From the NCBI GenBank assembly GCA_963791545.1, contig CAWBSR010000017.1:372001-436000 (forward strand): DNA of 64,000 nt. The letters are read 5' to 3'. The stretch comes from JALYXV01 sp963791545 (lineage in GTDB: Bacteria > Actinomycetota > Acidimicrobiia > Acidimicrobiales > Palsa-688). A model generated the notes under the pieces. The model saw nothing but the letters and a program-made list of their open reading frames with translations. It did not search any database and was not told the DNA's origin. Positions 1-8,149 of this stretch are shown here, in pieces (within the stretch, counting starts at the first letter, position 1; every line of letters starts with the position of its first letter). Position numbers and translations under genes: made by a program.

Positions 1-287
1 GGATGAGCGTCCCCGACGTCAGCGGCTCCGCCATCGCCAACCTCGAGGTGGAATCGCTGACCCACCCGAGGCCCACCTTCCACGGTGACACCATCTACGC
101 CGAGACCCGGGTGTTGGACAAGCGGGAGTCGGCCTCCAAGCCCGACCGGGGCGTGGTGACCGTCGAGACCAAGGGTTTCAACCAACGGGGGGAAGAGGTC
201 TGTTACTTCCGCCGCAAGGTCATGGTCTGGAAGAAGGATTCTCTGCCGCCCCGGCGCCGCCCTTACCGCGACGACGTCTGGGGGTGA
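1..287 (+). CDS. MaoC-type (R)-enoyl-CoA hydratase/dehydratase, C-terminal part (5' end outside window)
   Basis: About 94 residues are visible. The segment reading LTHPRPTFHGDTIYAET followed by an ETKGFNQRGEEVCYFRRKVMV strand-like stretch is typical of the C-terminal half of MaoC hot-dog-fold hydratases acting on acyl-CoA thioesters. An internal ATG at position 3 exists, but the family is normally about 150 residues or more, so the gene almost certainly starts upstream of the window. The stop codon overlaps the GTG start of the downstream mutY-like gene (GTGA), which suggests co-transcription. Hot-dog assignment is by motif resemblance only. Confidence 0.75.
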   Translation, partial: MSVPDVSGSAIANLEVESLTHPRPTFHGDTIYAETRVLDKRESASKPDRGVVTVETKGFNQRGEEVCYFRRKVMVWKKDSLPPRRRPYRDDVWG

Positions 288-1177
288 CACCCTTTCAGGA
301 CGCGGTGCTGGGCTGGGCGCCCACCGGCTGGCGGGATCTGCCGTGGCGGCGCACCCGGGACCCCTGGGCGGTGCTGGTGAGCGAGGTCATGCTGCAGCAG
401 ACCCAGGTGGCCCGGGTCATTCCCCGCTGGCACGCCTTCCTCGCCCGCTTCCCCGATCCCCCGGCTTGCGCCGCGGCGCCGCTCGGCGAGGTGATAGGGG
501 AGTGGGTGGGGCTGGGCTACAACCGCCGGGCGGTGATGCTCCACCGGGCCGCGGCCGCCGTGGTCGCCCATCACGGTGGGCAGTTGCCGTCCACCCTCCC
601 CGGGTTGCTGGCCCTCCCCGGTCTCGGCCCCTACACCGCCCGGGCCGTCCTGGCGTTCGCCTTCGAGCAGCCGGTCGCGGTGGTGGACACCAACGTGGCC
701 CGGGTCCTGGCCCGGGCGGTGGCGGGCCGCCGCCTGACGGCGCGGGAGGTCCAGGCGACCGCCGATGCCGCCCGGCCCGCGCCCGCCGGCCTGTCGTGGA
801 CCTGGAACCAGGCCCTGCTCGATTTGGGCGCCCGACACTGCACCAGTCGTCGCCCCTCCTGCGACCGGTGCCCCCTCCGGGCCCACCGATGCCGGTGGGC
901 GAGCGCCCATTTTTCCCACCCGGATCCCGCCACCGGCTCGGCACGGGTTTCGGGCCGCCAGTCACCGTTCTCGGGCTCCGACCGGCAAGGCCGGGGCCGC
1001 CTCGTCCAGGCCCTGCAGGCGGGGCCCATACCATCCGCGGCCTTGCCCGAGGCCGCCGGGTGGCCCGGCGATGCTGCCCGGGCGGCCCGGGTCGCAAGCT
1101 CCCTCGTCCATGATGGCCTGGCGGTGCACGTCGGCGACCAACTGCGGCTGCCGGCCTCGCGGGCTACCTTTTCGTAG
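284..1177 (+). CDS. mutY: A/G-specific adenine glycosylase (MutY)
   Basis: A 297-residue base-excision repair glycosylase that removes adenine mispaired with 8-oxoguanine. Visible marks are the catalytic-loop motif SEVMLQQTQV near residues 33-42, the helix-hairpin-helix LPGLGPYTARAVLAFAF, the catalytic Asp at about residue 135 in VVDTNVARVLAR, and a [4Fe-4S] cysteine cluster near residues 186-203 (C-x6-C-x2-C-x6-C). The last cysteine spacing is one residue longer than in E. coli MutY. The C-terminal region after the cluster is short, so the MutT-like 8-oxoG recognition domain seems reduced, as in many actinobacteria. The GTG start overlaps the upstream stop, and the stop touches the GTG of the next gene. 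Confidence 0.9.
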   Translation: MTPFQDAVLGWAPTGWRDLPWRRTRDPWAVLVSEVMLQQTQVARVIPRWHAFLARFPDPPACAAAPLGEVIGEWVGLGYNRRAVMLHRAAAAVVAHHGGQLPSTLPGLLALPGLGPYTARAVLAFAFEQPVAVVDTNVARVLARAVAGRRLTAREVQATADAARPAPAGLSWTWNQALLDLGARHCTSRRPSCDRCPLRAHRCRWASAHFSHPDPATGSARVSGRQSPFSGSDRQGRGRLVQALQAGPIPSAALPEAAGWPGDAARAARVASSLVHDGLAVHVGDQLRLPASRATFS

Positions 1178-2823
1178 TGACCCAAGTCAGGTTGGTTTCC
1201 CTCGAGGACGGCATCACCTCGTGCGGATTCCGCAAGATCGCCGCCTACATCTCTCGGATCAACGCCGACACCGAGGCCCTGTACGTCTCGACCAACCAAT
1301 ACCGCAGCCTGCTGGGCAGCATCAAGGGCTCCTTCGGCGGTAAGGGCGAGTTGGACGACGCCCAGGTGGACGAGATCGCCCGAGGCCTGGTCGGCTCCGA
1401 CCTGGTGGGCTTCTCCTCGATGACCGGCTACGCCGATCTCACCAAGAAGATCATCCACCGGCTCCGTCAGCTCGACCCCAAAGCGTTCGTCCTGTGGGGC
1501 GGCATCCATCCCATCATCCACCCCGAGGACGCCATCGGCGCCGAGGTGGACGCCATCTGCACCGGTGAGGGCGAGTTCGCGTTCGAGGAATTCTTCGAGC
1601 GGTTCCAAAAGGGCGAGCAGTACACGGACGTCAGCAACTTCTGGTTCAACGACGGCGATCGGGTGGTCCGCAACGGGTTCCGGCCCCTGATGACCACCGG
1701 GGAGATGGACACCCTCCCCTTCCCCCAGTACGGGAAGGACGAAAAGATCTACCGGGCCGGCCACGGCTTCGTACCTATGGGAATGGCTGATTACCTGGCC
1801 AACGACGGGTTGGGGTACTCGACGCTGTGGTCGATCGGCTGCCCGTTCCACTGCACTTTCTGCGGCAACACCAAGTTCATCGCCAACGATCCCGCCTACA
1901 AGAAGATCCGCCACCCCAGCGCCCGTTACATCGTCGACGAGATCAAGGGCGTGCGCCAGCGCTTCGGGCACGTGAGCCAGGTCAGCTTCCACGACGACAG
2001 CTTCATGGCCATCACCTACCGGGAGCTGGAGGTATTCGCGGAGCTCTGGAAGGCGGAGCTGGACATCCCCTTCGCCGTCTACGGCGTGATTCCCAACTAC
2101 GTGAAGCGGGACAAGTTCGAGATCCTCACCTGGGCGGGAATGAACCGGGTCCGGATGGGCATCCAGAGCGGCAGCCAGGAGATCCTGGATTTCTACAAGC
2201 GGCCCACCCCGCCCGCCCGGATCCTCGAGGCGGGCGAGGTGATCGCCTCATTCGCCCCCAAGTACCACATCCCGCCCGCCTACGACATCATCATGGACAA
2301 CCCTATCGAGACCCGCCAAAACGTGGTGGACACCCTCGAGCTGTTGTACCGGATGCCCCGGCCCTACACCTTGTACACCTACTCCCTGAAGGTGATCCCC
2401 AACACCGAGATGGAGCGGGTGATGCGCGAGCGGGGCGTCGACATCGAGGAGATTTCGGCCAACTACTCGCTGATCCCGCCCCGGATGGCCAACCTCCTCC
2501 TGTACGTGCTGGCGCTGGGCCGGCCGCCCCGCTGGCTCTTCGAACGGCTGCTGAAGCGGGTCGAGGCCAGCGCCACGCCCCAGCGCGAGTACCCCCGCAT
2601 CGGCATGCTGCTGAGGTCGCTGTACATCGGCAAGCGGGGCCTCGAGCACCTGCGGTTCATGGATTTCTCGGTCATCCCCGGCTGGGGCGGCTACGTCGCC
2701 TGGCGGGTGGGCCTGGTGGGACTCTGGCGACGGCGGGTGGTGGGCCGCTTCCCGCGCCCCGATCCCGCCGCCCGGCGCAAGGCCGAGAATGCGGCCCGGA
2801 TCCCCATCGCGGTCCAGCCCTAA
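1177..2823 (+). CDS. B12-binding-domain radical SAM protein
   Basis: 548 residues. The N-terminal part (about residues 40-160) looks like a cobalamin-binding Rossmann domain: WGGIHPIIHPEDA then a CTGEGEFAFEEF strand-helix. The radical SAM core carries the C-x3-C-x2-C cluster motif CPFHCTFC at Cys222, Cys226 and Cys229, which would bind a [4Fe-4S] cluster and S-adenosylmethionine. A C-terminal tail follows with hydrophobic and Arg-rich stretches. Enzymes with this architecture catalyse methylations or ring rearrangements on unactivated carbons, or tailor lipids and cofactors. The substrate cannot be read from sequence. The GTG start shares one base with the mutY stop, so it is probably in the same transcript. 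Confidence 0.85.
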   Translation: MTQVRLVSLEDGITSCGFRKIAAYISRINADTEALYVSTNQYRSLLGSIKGSFGGKGELDDAQVDEIARGLVGSDLVGFSSMTGYADLTKKIIHRLRQLDPKAFVLWGGIHPIIHPEDAIGAEVDAICTGEGEFAFEEFFERFQKGEQYTDVSNFWFNDGDRVVRNGFRPLMTTGEMDTLPFPQYGKDEKIYRAGHGFVPMGMADYLANDGLGYSTLWSIGCPFHCTFCGNTKFIANDPAYKKIRHPSARYIVDEIKGVRQRFGHVSQVSFHDDSFMAITYRELEVFAELWKAELDIPFAVYGVIPNYVKRDKFEILTWAGMNRVRMGIQSGSQEILDFYKRPTPPARILEAGEVIASFAPKYHIPPAYDIIMDNPIETRQNVVDTLELLYRMPRPYTLYTYSLKVIPNTEMERVMRERGVDIEEISANYSLIPPRMANLLLYVLALGRPPRWLFERLLKRVEASATPQREYPRIGMLLRSLYIGKRGLEHLRFMDFSVIPGWGGYVAWRVGLVGLWRRRVVGRFPRPDPAARRKAENAARIPIAVQP

Positions 2824-2857
2824 CCGCTGGTAGCGCCGTAGGCTCGAGGGCGACGCC

Positions 2858-3616
2858 ATGCGCAACGTCTTCCTTTTCCTCGCCGGATTCCTGGCCTGTT
2901 CCGTCGAGATGGTCGAGGCCCTGACCATCGTCCTCGCGGTCGGGGTGACCCGGGGCTGGCGCTCTACCCTGATCGGTTGCGCGGTTGCCACCTTGGCCCT
3001 GGCCGCGGTCATCGCCGCCCTCGGTCCCGCCCTCACCGCCATCCCGATCAACGCCCTGCGGGTCGTGGTGGGTGGCCTCCTCCTTGTCTTCGGGCTCCAG
3101 TGGCTGCGCAAGGCGATCCTGCGGGCCGGGGGCCTGAAGGCGTTGCACGACGAGGCGCTGATCTACCAGAAGCAGCTCCAGGCGGCCCGAGCTGCGGGAT
3201 CCGAGGCGCACGCGGGCCTGGACTGGTACTCGTTCACAGTCGCCTTCAAGGGCGTCTTCCTCGAAGGCCTCGAGGTGGCATTCATCGTGGTCACCTTCGG
3301 CAGCAACCAGCACAATGTCGCCCTGGCGGCGCTGTCCGCGGTGGCCGCCCTGGTGGTGGTGCTGGTCATCGGTTTCTTCGTTCACGCCCCGCTCAGCCGG
3401 GTGCCCGAGAACACCTTGAAGTTCCTGGTGGGCACCATGCTCACCACCTTCGGGATCTTCTGGGGGGCCGAAGGCGCCGGCGTCTCCTGGCCCGGTAGCG
3501 ATGCCGCCATCGTCGTCATCCTCGGATTTGTCGTCGTCCTGTCCCTGTCCCTGGTGGCGGCCATACGCCGGCACCACGCCGGGCGCGACCGCCTCGTGCC
3601 CGGCGCGGCACGGTGA
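2858..3616 (+). CDS. Polytopic membrane protein, COG4280-like
   Basis: 252 residues with about seven hydrophobic segments. Two repeated acidic signatures, EMVEALTIVLAVGVTRGW near residue 17 and FLEGLEVAFIVVTFGS near residue 131, sit in hydrophobic helices in the two halves. This indicates an internally duplicated transporter-like fold reminiscent of Ftr1/GDT1-type metal permeases. A cytosolic helix with a QKQLQAARAA segment links the halves. It resembles the uncharacterised COG4280 membrane proteins. Metal transport is inference from the Glu pairs. It starts 34 bases after the radical SAM gene, and its stop overlaps the next start. Confidence 0.65.
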   Translation: MRNVFLFLAGFLACSVEMVEALTIVLAVGVTRGWRSTLIGCAVATLALAAVIAALGPALTAIPINALRVVVGGLLLVFGLQWLRKAILRAGGLKALHDEALIYQKQLQAARAAGSEAHAGLDWYSFTVAFKGVFLEGLEVAFIVVTFGSNQHNVALAALSAVAALVVVLVIGFFVHAPLSRVPENTLKFLVGTMLTTFGIFWGAEGAGVSWPGSDAAIVVILGFVVVLSLSLVAAIRRHHAGRDRLVPGAAR

Positions 3617-3819
3617 GATTCGTCAAGGCGTTCGGGCGCTTCTGGTACGACTTCATCGTCGGCGACGACTGGACCATCGCGGTGGGCGTGGTGCTGGCCC
3701 TCATTGTCACCGCCCTGCTGGCCCACAATGGAGTCAAGTCGGTGTGGTGGCTGTTGCCCCTCGTCGTGGCCGCCGGCCTGACCTGGTCGGTGCTCCGCGC
3801 CGCCAGACGCTCGCCCTAG
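3613..3819 (+). CDS. Small two-helix membrane protein
   Basis: 68 residues with two predicted transmembrane helices (about 22-38 and 44-60) and a basic C-terminus. The GTG start overlaps the stop of the upstream membrane protein by four bases, a strong sign of translational coupling and of a shared role. No family recognised. It may be an accessory subunit of the upstream permease-like protein. Confidence 0.6.
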   Translation: MRFVKAFGRFWYDFIVGDDWTIAVGVVLALIVTALLAHNGVKSVWWLLPLVVAAGLTWSVLRAARRSP

Positions 3820-3836
3820 CGGGTGCCGAGGCGAGC

Positions 3837-4628
3837 CTAACTGCCAGCCACCGGGCCTTGGAGGGTGGCGTGGATGGTGTCGCCCCCCGTTGTCGGCGTG
3901 AGGTCGACGGAGTAGCTCCCGGGGCCGAACACCACCGTCTGCACCGAGCGGGTGGTCGTCGCCGTCTGCAGCTGCAACTGGCCGTGCAGGGTCACCGACC
4001 CGGGACCATCGAGATGGACGGCGGCCGGCGGCAGGTGCACCTGGGCGTGACCGGTCGTGGAGATGGTGCTGCGGGCGCCGGTGTCAAAAGCGATGCTCGG
4101 GTGGGGCGTGGCCAGGCCGCCGGATCCCACCGCCACCGGAGCGCCGAGATTGAAATGCCCGGCGGTGAGCGTCCTCGCGGGCCCGTCGAGCATCCACGTG
4201 ATCCCGGAGCTGTCGATCTTCACGGCCCCCCCGTCCACGGCCAGCTGGCCGGTGCCGCTGACCGGCAGCGGCTGGCCGCCGTACCAGAAGATCTCGACGT
4301 CTCGGCCTCCGACCAGCACCCCGGTGAGGTCGGCGTTGCCCTGGCCCCGGGAGGCGATGGTGATGGTGAACGGGGGCTTGAGGGGCGGCCCGATGGCATC
4401 GTCGGCGGTCATCGAGGTGATGGTCCCGGTGACGAACGCCTGCCCGGCGGCGGGCACGATCTCCGGTGGCAGGGTGACCTGGGAGCCGGGCCCGCCCGTC
4501 GCGGGGGTGTGGCCGGCGCCGGCACCCGCCTGGTTGCCGGCGGCGCGGTGGTGGATGGCCACGCTGACCACGAGGCCCAGCCCGACCGCGACCACGAGGA
4601 TGGTGACGGTTCCCAGCAACCGTTTCAT
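3837..4628 (-). CDS. Exported or membrane-anchored protein of unknown function
   Basis: 263 residues. The N-terminus has a basic start (MKRLL) and a single hydrophobic helix (about residues 5-26), fitting an uncleaved anchor or signal peptide without a lipobox. It is followed by a Gly/Ala-rich linker and then about 200 residues rich in beta-strand-forming sequence with alternating Thr/Ser. No enzymatic motif is visible. It converges on the two membrane genes to its left and is divergent from the flavin reductase. Confidence 0.6.
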   Translation of the reverse strand: MKRLLGTVTILVVAVGLGLVVSVAIHHRAAGNQAGAGAGHTPATGGPGSQVTLPPEIVPAAGQAFVTGTITSMTADDAIGPPLKPPFTITIASRGQGNADLTGVLVGGRDVEIFWYGGQPLPVSGTGQLAVDGGAVKIDSSGITWMLDGPARTLTAGHFNLGAPVAVGSGGLATPHPSIAFDTGARSTISTTGHAQVHLPPAAVHLDGPGSVTLHGQLQLQTATTTRSVQTVVFGPGSYSVDLTPTTGGDTIHATLQGPVAGS

Positions 4629-4702
4629 GGGTCCGAGTGTTTTAGCAGGCGGCCGCCGCTCCCTCCGGTCGCTTCCCGACCGCCAGTAAGGTTCGTGTCC
4701 GC

Positions 4703-5245
4703 ATGACCGACGTTCCCGGTGGGACCGATGACCTAGCCGAGGGGGCGGAGGCGGCCGTGGGGAGCGCGCCGACGGCCGGCGGGGCCCACTTCCGCGCCGT
4801 GCTGGGCCATTTCGCGACCGGTATCGTGGTCATTACCGGCGCTCCCGACGGGGTGCCCGCCGGGCTGACCTGCCAGTCGTTCGTCAGCCTGTCGCTCGAT
4901 CCCCCGCTGGTCGCCTTCTGCCCCAGCAAGAGGTCGAACAGCTGGAGGCGCATCGCGGGATCGGGCGCCTTCTGTGCCAATGTCCTCAACGAGGACCAGG
5001 AGGACATCAGCCGGGTGTTCGCCACCTCAGGTGCCGACAAGTTCCAAGGCCTCGGGTGGCGGCCCGGCAAAACCGGTTCGCCCATCCTCCAGGACGTGCT
5101 GGCGTTCGTCGACTGCCGGATCGAGGCCCGCTACGACGCCGGCGACCACGACATCATCGTGGGCCGGGTGGTCGACCTCGAGGCCGCTGCCCGGGGCCGG
5201 CCACTGCTGTCGTACCGGGGCGGCTACGGCCGCTTCGACGCCTGA
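4703..5245 (+). CDS. Flavin reductase-family FMN-binding protein
   Basis: 180 residues. The HFATGIVVITG segment (about residues 35-45), a GLTCQSFVSLSLDPPLVAFCP strand-turn and a C-terminal RPLLSYRGGYGRF are hallmarks of the flavin reductase-like split-barrel family. Members reduce FMN/FAD with NAD(P)H to supply two-component monooxygenases, or bind FMN for other reductions. No partner oxygenase is adjacent. About 27 bases separate it from the downstream epimerase, so they may be co-transcribed. Confidence 0.85.
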   Translation: MTDVPGGTDDLAEGAEAAVGSAPTAGGAHFRAVLGHFATGIVVITGAPDGVPAGLTCQSFVSLSLDPPLVAFCPSKRSNSWRRIAGSGAFCANVLNEDQEDISRVFATSGADKFQGLGWRPGKTGSPILQDVLAFVDCRIEARYDAGDHDIIVGRVVDLEAAARGRPLLSYRGGYGRFDA

Positions 5246-5272
5246 GGGCTGCCGCCCCTACCGTAGCCACCC

Positions 5273-5824
5273 GTGGCCCAGATCCGGGAGTCCGACGTCA
5301 TTGCCGGAGTTTTCATCGTGGAGCCGGACGTCCACGGCGACGAGCGGGGCCGGTTCATCGAGACCTACCGACGTTCGTGGTTCCCGCTGGGCCGGGAGAT
5401 GGTCCAGGGGAACCGCTCCGACAAGGCGGCCGGCGCCGTCGTCGGCCTGCACTACCACCTCCATCAGGCCGACTACTGGCTGGTGCCCCGGGGCACGGCC
5501 CGGGTGGTGCTGCACGATCTGCGAGAGGCGTCGCCGACCGAAGGGGCCACCCTGGTGGTCGAGATCGGCGAGGCCGACAGCCGGGGGGTGTTCATTCCCC
5601 CCGGGGTCGCCCACGGCTTCGCGGCGCTGACCGACATGATGATCACCTACCAGGTCGACAGTTACTACAACCCCGACGATGAGCTCGGGGTGGCCTGGGA
5701 CGATCCCGACATCGGCGCCGATTGGGGCGTCGCCGACCCCATCGTGTCAGCCCGCGACCAGGCCAATCCCCGCCGGGCCGACCTCCCCGCCGCGCGCCGC
5801 CCCCACATCGGCCTCCGCCGCTAG
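5273..5824 (+). CDS. dTDP-4-dehydrorhamnose 3,5-epimerase-like (RmlC family) cupin
   Basis: 183 residues, the usual RmlC length. The DERGRFIETYR strand, the GLHYH motif with the likely catalytic base His60, and FIPPGVAHGFAALTD are family signatures. RmlC acts on dTDP-4-keto-6-deoxyglucose in nucleotide-sugar synthesis. No other rml genes are nearby, so the exact sugar substrate is uncertain. The GTG start was chosen because the conserved N-terminal strand begins right after it. The gene is convergent with the thioredoxin-fold gene and their ends overlap by four bases. Confidence 0.85.
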   Translation: MAQIRESDVIAGVFIVEPDVHGDERGRFIETYRRSWFPLGREMVQGNRSDKAAGAVVGLHYHLHQADYWLVPRGTARVVLHDLREASPTEGATLVVEIGEADSRGVFIPPGVAHGFAALTDMMITYQVDSYYNPDDELGVAWDDPDIGADWGVADPIVSARDQANPRRADLPAARRPHIGLRR

Positions 5825-6285
5825 CCCCCGCTCGCCCCGAGTTGGGCCAGCGCCGACTCGACCGCCGCGGGCCCGATGAGCCGGTCCTCCACCTGGCCGT
5901 AGCGGTTGGCCCGGATCAGGGCCGGCACCTGGTTGATCTGGAACGCCTCGGCCAGCCGGGGCTCCCGCCGGGCGTCAATCTCGGTTACCTGCGAGGCCGG
6001 TTCCGACCGCCGCAGCCGCTCGGCGATGGCCCGCCCCGCCCCGCTGTCCGGGGTGGCGAAAACCACCCACGTCCGATCCGCCCCCCGTAGCACCGCCGCG
6101 GGCACCAGGGGGAGGCGGGAAAACCGATTCCGGGGCGAACCGGCCCCGGCCGCCCCCCGGCGCAGGCGCCAGCGCGAGAGCCAGCGCCGATTCGGCAACC
6201 GGCGCTGGCGAAACGCCCGCCAGGCCAAAAGGACACCAAAGATCACAAACAGGATGAGCGCGATTCGGGGCACAAGAAAGAACAT
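5821..6285 (-). CDS. Membrane-anchored thioredoxin-fold protein lacking CxxC
   Basis: About 154 residues from the ATG at 6285. Longer starts up to a GTG at 6396 are possible but would overlap the divergent FtsH-like gene. An N-terminal transmembrane helix (FFLVPRIALILFVIFGVLLAW) is followed by an Arg-rich linker. A C-terminal thioredoxin-like domain has the beta strand WVVFATPD, the strand TEIDARREPRLAEAFQINQVPALI with the cis-Pro motif, and a terminal helix. The redox CxxC position is replaced by DSGAGR, so a disulfide role is unlikely. A protein-binding role is inferred. Head-to-head with the FtsH-like protease. Confidence 0.6.
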   Translation of the reverse strand: MFFLVPRIALILFVIFGVLLAWRAFRQRRLPNRRWLSRWRLRRGAAGAGSPRNRFSRLPLVPAAVLRGADRTWVVFATPDSGAGRAIAERLRRSEPASQVTEIDARREPRLAEAFQINQVPALIRANRYGQVEDRLIGPAAVESALAQLGASGG

Positions 6286-6349
6286 GCAAATCAAGAGGAT
6301 AAGGGCCGGTGGCCCCTTGATCTCCAGAAAACGCTGCGTAGAATTGCCT

Positions 6350-8149
6350 ATGGAACTCTCCTCCCTCGGACAGTCGCAGGTTCTGCGCTCTGCCACCGCC
6401 GATGTCGTGGTCGCTCGCGAGCGGGCCCGGCAGCGCCGACTCTGGCGTTACGTCCTGCTGGCAGCACCGGTCGTCGCCTTTTTCCTGCTCCGAGATTTCG
6501 CGGGTCATCCCGTCGTTCTCGGCCTGCCCCATCTGCCGCCCAACTGGGCCACCCTGGCGCCGCCGATTTTCCTGATCCTGCTGCTCGGTGGCGTCCTCGG
6601 CGTCCCCATGCTGGCCGCCGGGCGTTCGCCCCATATCATCTACCGCGCCGACGAGATCGACGTCTCCTTCGACGACGTCAAGGGCGCCCCGGTGGTGGTC
6701 GAGGAGGTTGTGAAGTCCCTCAACCTGTTCCTGGCGTACAAGACCTTCCGGGAGCGCATGGGCGGCAACGCCCGCCGGGCCATCCTCTTCGAGGGCCCGC
6801 CCGGCACCGGGAAGACGTACCTGGCCAAGGCCATGGCCAAGGAGGCGGGGGTCCCGTTCCTCTTTGTGTCGTCCTCGGCGTTCCAGTCCATGTACTACGG
6901 CCAGACCAACCGGAAGGTCCGCTCCTTCTTCAAGGCGCTACGGGCCGCGGCCCGCCGCGAAGGCGGCGCCATCGGCTTCATCGAGGAGATCGACGCCATC
7001 GGGGCGGCCCGCAGCGGCATGGGCTCCAGCACCCAGCGCGAAGGTATTTCGGGCGTCGTCAACGAGCTCCTGGTGCAGCTCCAATCCTTCGATCAGCCTC
7101 CCGCCGGCCTGCGCCTGGTGGGGGGGATCATCGACCGGATCAACCGGTTCCTCCCGAGCAGCCACCGGATCCACAAGCCCCGGGGCACCCACGCCAACGT
7201 GCTGGTCATCGGTGCCACCAACCGGGCCGCCGACCTCGATCCCGCCCTCTTGCGCCCGGGCCGCTTCGACCGCTCGATCTACTTCGACCTGCCCTCCCGG
7301 GCGGGCCGGCGGGACATCATCGACTACTACCTGGCAAAGAAGTCCCATGTCAGCGACCTCGACGATCCCGCCCGCCGGGACACCCTGGCCGCCATGACCC
7401 TGGGCTACTCGCCCGTGATGATCGAGCATCTCTTCGACGAGGCCCTGGTGTGGGCGCTGCGCCGGGGTGCCGAGCATCTGAGCTGGGACGACATCCAAAA
7501 GGCCAAGATGACCGAGGAGATCGGGCTGGCCCAGCCGGTCGCCTATACCGAGGCGGAGCGCCGGACCATCGCCACCCACGAGTCGGGACACGCCACCGTG
7601 GCCTACCTGGTCGGGGCGGGGCGCAAGCTCGAGGTGCTGTCGGTGATTAAGCGCAAGGACGCCCTGGGCCTGTTGGCTCACTCGGAGACCGAGGAGCGCT
7701 TCACCCAAACCAAGACCGAGATCCTGGCCCTCATCCAGATCGCCTTCGGGGGCTTGGTGGCCGAGGAGCTGTTTTTCGGTGACACCAGCACCGGGGTCTC
7801 GGGCGACCTGCAGATGGCCACCGCGGCGGCCGCCCAGATGGTGGGTTCGCTCGGGATGGCCGGGAGCCTGATATCGCTGGAGGCGGCGTCGGGTCCCTAT
7901 GGCGCCAACATCGTGTCCAAGGTCCTGTCCACCGACGACGGCCGAAAAGCGGTCGAGACGATCCTGGAGGACGCCCGCTCCAGCGTCCGGACCCTGCTGG
8001 CAGAGAACCAAGGCATTGTGGAGGCCCTCCGAGATGCCCTGCTGGAGCGCGACGAACTGGTCGGCGACGAGATCACCAACGTGATCACCGAAGTCCGCCA
8101 GCTCCCTGTGGCCGATCAGCCGGTCCCCGGGATCATCGACCTGCGGTAG
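6350..8149 (+). CDS. FtsH-like membrane AAA+ metalloprotease
   Basis: 599 residues from the ATG at 6350. An upstream in-frame extension to 5906 is rejected because it runs through the divergent gene. Two hydrophobic segments (about 28-46 and 63-85) precede an AAA+ domain. Walker A is GPPGTGKT at about 149-156, Walker B is IGFIEEIDAIG, and the SRH is GATNRAADLDPALLRPGRFDR. The M41 protease domain has HESGH with His410, Glu411 and His414, and the downstream FGDTSTGVSGDLQMAT with the third zinc ligand. Compared with canonical FtsH, the Walker B Asp is Glu, the pore loop reads MYYG instead of MFVG, and the helical insert is long. It is therefore a divergent paralogue, not the housekeeping FtsH. 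Confidence 0.85.
   Translation: MELSSLGQSQVLRSATADVVVARERARQRRLWRYVLLAAPVVAFFLLRDFAGHPVVLGLPHLPPNWATLAPPIFLILLLGGVLGVPMLAAGRSPHIIYRADEIDVSFDDVKGAPVVVEEVVKSLNLFLAYKTFRERMGGNARRAILFEGPPGTGKTYLAKAMAKEAGVPFLFVSSSAFQSMYYGQTNRKVRSFFKALRAAARREGGAIGFIEEIDAIGAARSGMGSSTQREGISGVVNELLVQLQSFDQPPAGLRLVGGIIDRINRFLPSSHRIHKPRGTHANVLVIGATNRAADLDPALLRPGRFDRSIYFDLPSRAGRRDIIDYYLAKKSHVSDLDDPARRDTLAAMTLGYSPVMIEHLFDEALVWALRRGAEHLSWDDIQKAKMTEEIGLAQPVAYTEAERRTIATHESGHATVAYLVGAGRKLEVLSVIKRKDALGLLAHSETEERFTQTKTEILALIQIAFGGLVAEELFFGDTSTGVSGDLQMATAAAAQMVGSLGMAGSLISLEAASGPYGANIVSKVLSTDDGRKAVETILEDARSSVRTLLAENQGIVEALRDALLERDELVGDEITNVITEVRQLPVADQPVPGIIDLR

Noticed and set aside
5906..6349. N-terminal extension of the FtsH-like protease
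   Set aside because: Runs antisense through the thioredoxin-fold gene and is Arg-rich; the ATG at 6350 is followed by the expected membrane helices.
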